Part shown: one piece after another, positions 5,861 through 8,254 of the stretch
How positions within the stretch are numbered: the first letter of the stretch is position 1
How the letters are laid out: each line of letters starts with the position of its first letter
Assembly (NCBI GenBank): GCA_905208455.1
Contig: CAJLPK010000076.1
Coordinates: 1-8,254 of the forward strand
From: an uncultured Bacillota bacterium
GTDB taxonomy: Bacteria > Bacillota > Clostridia > Christensenellales > QAND01
Length of the DNA: 8,254 nucleotides
Direction of reading: 5' to 3'
Position numbers and translations under genes: made by a program
Notes under the pieces: generated by a model
The model's input: the letters and a program-made list of their open reading frames with translations, nothing else
What the model was told of the DNA's origin: nothing
The model's database searches: none

Positions 5861-5889
5861 AAAAAAAGGATGGCAAACGCCATCCTTTT
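5861..5889. terminator. Shared bidirectional terminator between aldolase and EIIB genes
   Basis: Eleven-bp perfect stem AAAAGGATGGC (5864-5874) and GCCATCCTTTT (5879-5889) with an AAAC loop, in the 55-base gap between convergent genes. On the minus strand the stem runs into seven T (5867-5861), a strong terminator for the EIIB gene. On the plus strand four T follow, enough for a weaker stop. Confidence 0.85.
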
Positions 5890-5899
5890 ATGTTTCTGC

Positions 5900-6400
5900 T
5901 TAGATGTTCGGGAAATACTTCTGACGAATCGGTTCCCATTCTTCCGAGCCGGTATCCGGGTTTACCTGGAAGAAGATCGAGCATCCTTTATCTTCAATCT
6001 CTTTCAGCTGCTTGGCATCGGCTTCATCCAGCGTGATCGGCCCGTGCACATTGACACGGCCAGGGCCGCCGCCCAAACCGCCAACCTGCAGGCGCGGGAA
6101 GGTAAAGCCAGCATTGTAGGCATTGTACATCGTAAGAACGTTCTTGAAGATAACCATGATCGGCCCCACAGAACCAAACTGGTCTTTCTGCCACTGCTCA
6201 CCGGATTGTTTGGTGCTGATAAGATCGAACTTAACTCCCGGAGGAGCCGCCATAACCAATACCTTGCTCATGAACGGGTCAGCGGAAAATTGGTCGTCGA
6301 CCATGATGATGCGGGTACAGCTGAGACGCTTAATCCATTGCGTAACAACCTGGCCGTGAATCATACGAGCGTCGATACGTACGAGTGCTAATTCTGCCAT
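5900..6400 (-). CDS. PTS mannose/fructose/sorbose-family EIIB component, stand-alone
   Basis: Cytosolic phosphocarrier of 166 residues, full length for the sorbose-type EIIB fold. It normally takes phosphate from EIIA and hands it to a sugar moving through the EIIC/EIID membrane complex. LVRIDARMIHGQVVTQW (6-22) is the family signature, with His15 as the phosphorylated residue. DDQFSADPFMSKVLVMAAPP follows, and GGLGGGPGR is also typical. I chose the ATG at 6400 because GGAGGG (6413-6408 on the minus strand) lies 7 bases upstream; a TTG at 6415 would cover that site. No EIIA, EIIC or EIID gene adjoins it: the upstream flank is a divergent rRNA methyltransferase and the downstream flank a terminator. 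It therefore looks monocistronic, and either serves a distant permease or acts in regulation. Confidence 0.92.
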   Translation of the reverse strand: MAELALVRIDARMIHGQVVTQWIKRLSCTRIIMVDDQFSADPFMSKVLVMAAPPGVKFDLISTKQSGEQWQKDQFGSVGPIMVIFKNVLTMYNAYNAGFTFPRLQVGGLGGGPGRVNVHGPITLDEADAKQLKEIEDKGCSIFFQVNPDTGSEEWEPIRQKYFPNI

Positions 6401-6407
6401 AAAAAGT

Positions 6408-6413
6408 CCCTCC
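6408..6413 (-). promoter_or_regulatory. Ribosome binding site deciding the EIIB start
   Basis: GGAGGG on the minus strand, 7 bases before the ATG at 6400. It supports the start at MAELALVRID rather than the TTG five codons upstream. Confidence 0.75.
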
Positions 6414-6428
6414 AATTGATTTATAAAA

Positions 6429-6474
6429 GGTCCTGGCCGGGTTCAACTTGTCGGTTGATCTGGGCTCTAAGACC
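6429..6474 (-). promoter_or_regulatory. Possible structured leader of the EIIB transcript
   Basis: Three nested complementary arms share one centre: GGTC/GACC (6429-6432 with 6471-6474), GCC/GGC (6436-6438 with 6463-6465) and TCAAC/GTTGA (6443-6447 with 6454-6458). They would fold in the 5' leader between the promoter and the ribosome site. The helices are short with internal loops, and no known riboswitch class is recognised. Confidence 0.22.
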
Positions 6475-6510
6475 AAGACTTGACTGTTTTCCCCTTGCCT
6501 TTCAAATGTA

Positions 6511-6539
6511 TTTATACCACTTTATCGCGTTTAAGTAAA
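6511..6539 (-). promoter_or_regulatory. Promoter of the EIIB gene
   Basis: On the minus strand: TTTACT (6539-6534), a 17-base spacer and TATAAA (6516-6511) preceded by TGG, an extended -10. The start would fall near 6504, giving a leader of about 100 bases, long enough for control after initiation. Confidence 0.55.
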
Positions 6540-6548
6540 GTCTTTTTT

Positions 6549-6574
6549 TCACATTCTAGTGTTTTAGTCACATT
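6549..6574 (-). promoter_or_regulatory. Direct repeats upstream of the EIIB promoter
   Basis: Two AATGTGA copies on the minus strand (6574-6568 and 6555-6549), 19 bases apart, ending 9 bases above the -35. The place and phasing suit an activator site. The binding protein is unknown. Confidence 0.3.
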
Positions 6575-6613
6575 TTTGTTTGTATATAAAGTTTTTATAT
6601 GGATTTCTTAACA

Positions 6614-6642
6614 TTGTCTGCCCCTTTTCCCCATGGTACAAT
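6614..6642 (+). promoter_or_regulatory. Promoter of the rlmD-trmO unit
   Basis: TTGTCT (6614-6619), a 17-base spacer and TACAAT (6637-6642) preceded by TGG, an extended -10. The start near 6649 leaves a short leader that contains the AAAGGA ribosome site (6656-6661). Confidence 0.7.
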
Positions 6643-6671
6643 GATAAAAACAAGGAAAGGATCTCTTATCC

Positions 6672-8012
6672 GTGCTGCAGAAAAACCAAATCATTACATT
6701 GCAGATAGATGGCTATACCGCAGAAGGGGCCGGCGTAGGCCGTTATGAAGGGATGGCTGTGTTTGTATCCGGCGCTTTGAAGGGGGAAACCGTCCAGTGC
6801 TTGATCATCAAGTGCGCCAAGCGGTATGCCGTGGGAAAAGCCGTTAAAATCCTAGCAGCTTCGCCCCATCGCACGATACCGCCCTGCCCTCATTTCGGCC
6901 GATGCGGCGGCTGTGTTTTACAGCATATGGATGCAGAGGAGCAGCGTTCTTTCAAGCAGCAGCGCATTGCTGATGCGTTTTCGCGCATCGGCGGGATTTC
7001 AGCGGCATCGCTACCTGTCTTGGGGATGGAGCAGCCGCTTCGCTACCGTAACAAGGGCGCCTTTCCCGTTGGGGGCGGCGGCACATCCGCCCAGATCGGC
7101 TTATTTGCAGCCCGCAGCCATCGCATTATCCCTATACACGATTGCCTTTTACAGGCGCACAATACAAAAGAAATTTTAAGTATTCTGTATGAGTATCTCG
7201 AACAATTCAATATACCGGCTTATTGCGAGCAAACGCATACGGGGCTGCTTCGCCATATCGTGACCCGCCACAATGAAAAAAATCAGTGGCTTTTATGCCT
7301 TGTATCTACCAAACCGCTGCCATATACGGATACATTCGCTTCCATGCTCCGCACTGTGCCTGGCTACTATGGCTTGGTGGAAAACATCAATCCAAACAAA
7401 ACCAATGTCATCTTTGGTGCAAAGGAGCGTTTGCTGGATGGCTGCGCTTCCCTGCCCATTACGCTTTGCGGTCTAAGGTTTGAAGTGTCTGCCCGCTCAT
7501 TTTTCCAGGTCAATCTTTTGCAGGCAGAGCGCTTGTATCAATGTGCGCTTTCCCGCGCTGCGCTGACTGGCCATGAAACTGTTGTGGACGCCTACTGCGG
7601 TGTTGGCTCTATGTCGTTGTTGTTTGCGCAAAAAGCCAAACAGGTCATCGGAATAGAATGTGTTGCGGCTGCCGTGGACAATGCAAAGCATAACGCCGCT
7701 GTGAATCAGCAGAAAAACGCAGAATTTTTCTGTGACTATGCCGAAAAGGCATTGCCTCGCCTTTGTCGGGAAGGCCATGCGCCGGATGTCCTTTTGCTTG
7801 ATCCGCCCCGTAAGGGCTGTGAGCGTGCTGTTTTGGAGGCCGCCATACAAAGCAGAGTCCCCCGCATCGTCTATGTTTCCTGTGACCCTGCCACACAGGC
7901 CAGGGATGCTTCTATCCTTGTGCAGGCTGGTTATCGTATCAGCGATATACAAGGCGTCGATATGTTCTGCCAGACAGCCCATGTGGAGACAGTTTGCCAT
8001 TTTGTCCGTTAA
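6672..8012 (+). CDS. rlmD: 23S rRNA (uracil-5-)-methyltransferase, RlmD/RlmCD family
   Basis: SAM-dependent enzyme of 446 residues that makes 5-methyluridine in 23S rRNA. Firmicute relatives (RlmCD) modify two sites equivalent to U747 and U1939. An N-terminal TRAM RNA-binding domain (about 1-60, with GYTAEGAGVGRYEG) is followed by Fe-S ligands Cys72, Cys78 and Cys81 (CX5CX2C) and a probable fourth, Cys158. The methyltransferase domain shows FFQVN (277-281), the SAM loop VDAYCGVGSMSL (305-316), DPPRKG (377-382), the nucleophile Cys404 in YVSCDP, and HVE (437-439) with the probable base Glu439. All catalytic landmarks are present. The start is GTG at 6672, with AAAGGA 10 bases upstream and a good promoter just before. 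TrmO follows after 23 bases. The family is certain; whether one or two uridines are targeted cannot be told. Confidence 0.92.
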   Translation: MLQKNQIITLQIDGYTAEGAGVGRYEGMAVFVSGALKGETVQCLIIKCAKRYAVGKAVKILAASPHRTIPPCPHFGRCGGCVLQHMDAEEQRSFKQQRIADAFSRIGGISAASLPVLGMEQPLRYRNKGAFPVGGGGTSAQIGLFAARSHRIIPIHDCLLQAHNTKEILSILYEYLEQFNIPAYCEQTHTGLLRHIVTRHNEKNQWLLCLVSTKPLPYTDTFASMLRTVPGYYGLVENINPNKTNVIFGAKERLLDGCASLPITLCGLRFEVSARSFFQVNLLQAERLYQCALSRAALTGHETVVDAYCGVGSMSLLFAQKAKQVIGIECVAAAVDNAKHNAAVNQQKNAEFFCDYAEKALPRLCREGHAPDVLLLDPPRKGCERAVLEAAIQSRVPRIVYVSCDPATQARDASILVQAGYRISDIQGVDMFCQTAHVETVCHFVR

Positions 8013-8035
8013 GCTGGGAGGAATCGCGAAACCCC

Positions 8036-8254
8036 ATGAAAACCATTGCACACATACATACAGATTTTCCCCAAAAATTCGGGATTCCCAGGCAAAGCGG
8101 CTTGGTAGAATCCCTTCAGGGCCGTATTGTTTTCGAGCCGGGCTACCGCAACCCCGAGGCGCTGCGCGGGCTGGAGGATTTCTCCCATATTTGGCTTATT
8201 TGGGAATTTTCGCAGTCCATCCGGGATACCTGGTCTCCCACGGTGCGCCCGCCG
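8036..8254 (+). CDS. trmO: tRNA (N6-threonylcarbamoyladenosine-37-N6)-methyltransferase TrmO, 3'-truncated by the window edge
   Basis: First 73 codons of a TrmO/TsaA/YaeB-type enzyme, which uses S-adenosylmethionine to methylate the t6A at position 37 of threonine tRNAs. The visible part contains the family signature KFGIPRQSGLV (14-24), then GRIVFEPGYRNPEALRGLED, FSHIWLIWEFS (49-59) and the beginning of the TVRPP motif (69-73). The frame stays open to the last base. The ATG at 8036 has GGGAGGAA 12 bases upstream, a slightly long spacing with no better in-frame start. No terminator separates it from the upstream rRNA methyltransferase, so the two are likely co-transcribed. The C-terminal half lies outside the window. 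Confidence 0.9.
   Translation, partial: MKTIAHIHTDFPQKFGIPRQSGLVESLQGRIVFEPGYRNPEALRGLEDFSHIWLIWEFSQSIRDTWSPTVRPP

Noticed and set aside
5741..6391. 216-codon open frame on the plus strand
   Set aside because: It runs through the end of the aldolase, the shared terminator and antisense to the EIIB gene; it is a shadow of the EIIB codons.
6584..6600. Inverted repeat ATATAAA-GTT-TTTATAT in the EIIB/rlmD spacer
   Set aside because: All A+T outside the loop in an AT-rich spacer; too weak to act as a terminator and likely compositional.
7497..8051. 184-codon open frame on the minus strand
   Set aside because: Antisense to the catalytic domain of the rRNA methyltransferase, with no ribosome site or family motif.
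1..8254. CRISPR arrays, tRNA or rRNA genes, insertion sequences, defence systems
   Set aside because: I looked for repeated spacers, transposase motifs, terminal inverted repeats and tRNA-like arms and saw none that hold up.

Overview
The window looks like chromosomal DNA of an anaerobic, low-to-mid G+C Firmicute, probably a gut Clostridia member. The signs are a clostridial-type GltA/NfnB flavoprotein, strong AGGAGG-type ribosome binding sites, TTG and GTG starts, A-tract/T-tract hairpin terminators, a mannose-family PTS subunit and an HxlR regulator. No ribosomal RNA, tRNA, CRISPR array or insertion sequence was seen.

Layout. (1) 1-961 (+): the C-terminal two thirds of the NADPH-linked glutamate synthase small chain (GltA; its close relative NfnB cannot be excluded), ending at a perfect 13-bp terminator hairpin. 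(2) 3139-1068 (-): a two-gene transcription unit with its own promoter and terminator. It encodes a polyprenyl-phosphate glycosyltransferase fused to a GtrA membrane domain, then a DUF368/PopT undecaprenyl-phosphate transporter. Both proteins work on the same lipid carrier. (3) 3146-3664 (-): a RimJ/RimL-type GNAT acetyltransferase. (4) 3699-5001: an AT-richer islet with an HxlR regulator (-), a divergent iron-sulfur-flavoprotein-like reductase (+), a possible 42-residue overlapping ORF and a gene-poor tail of broken reading frames. (5) 5167-5844 (+): a fructose-6-phosphate aldolase-type small transaldolase. (6) 5900-6400 (-): a lone mannose/fructose/sorbose-family EIIB protein with its own promoter, about 100 bases of leader, and a hairpin terminator shared with the aldolase. 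(7) 6614-8254 (+): a promoter, a 23S rRNA m5U methyltransferase of the RlmD/RlmCD family, and the first 73 codons of the tRNA methyltransferase TrmO, probably one RNA-modification operon.

Most genes are ordinary housekeeping or accessory functions. The most distinctive points are the lipid-carrier pair (GT2-GtrA plus PopT), the orphan EIIB with a well-formed regulatory region, the HxlR/flavoprotein pair whose regulator lacks the usual N-terminal redox cysteine, and the unexplained tail after the flavoprotein. I found no convincing wholly new system. All family calls come from motifs read by eye, without database searches.
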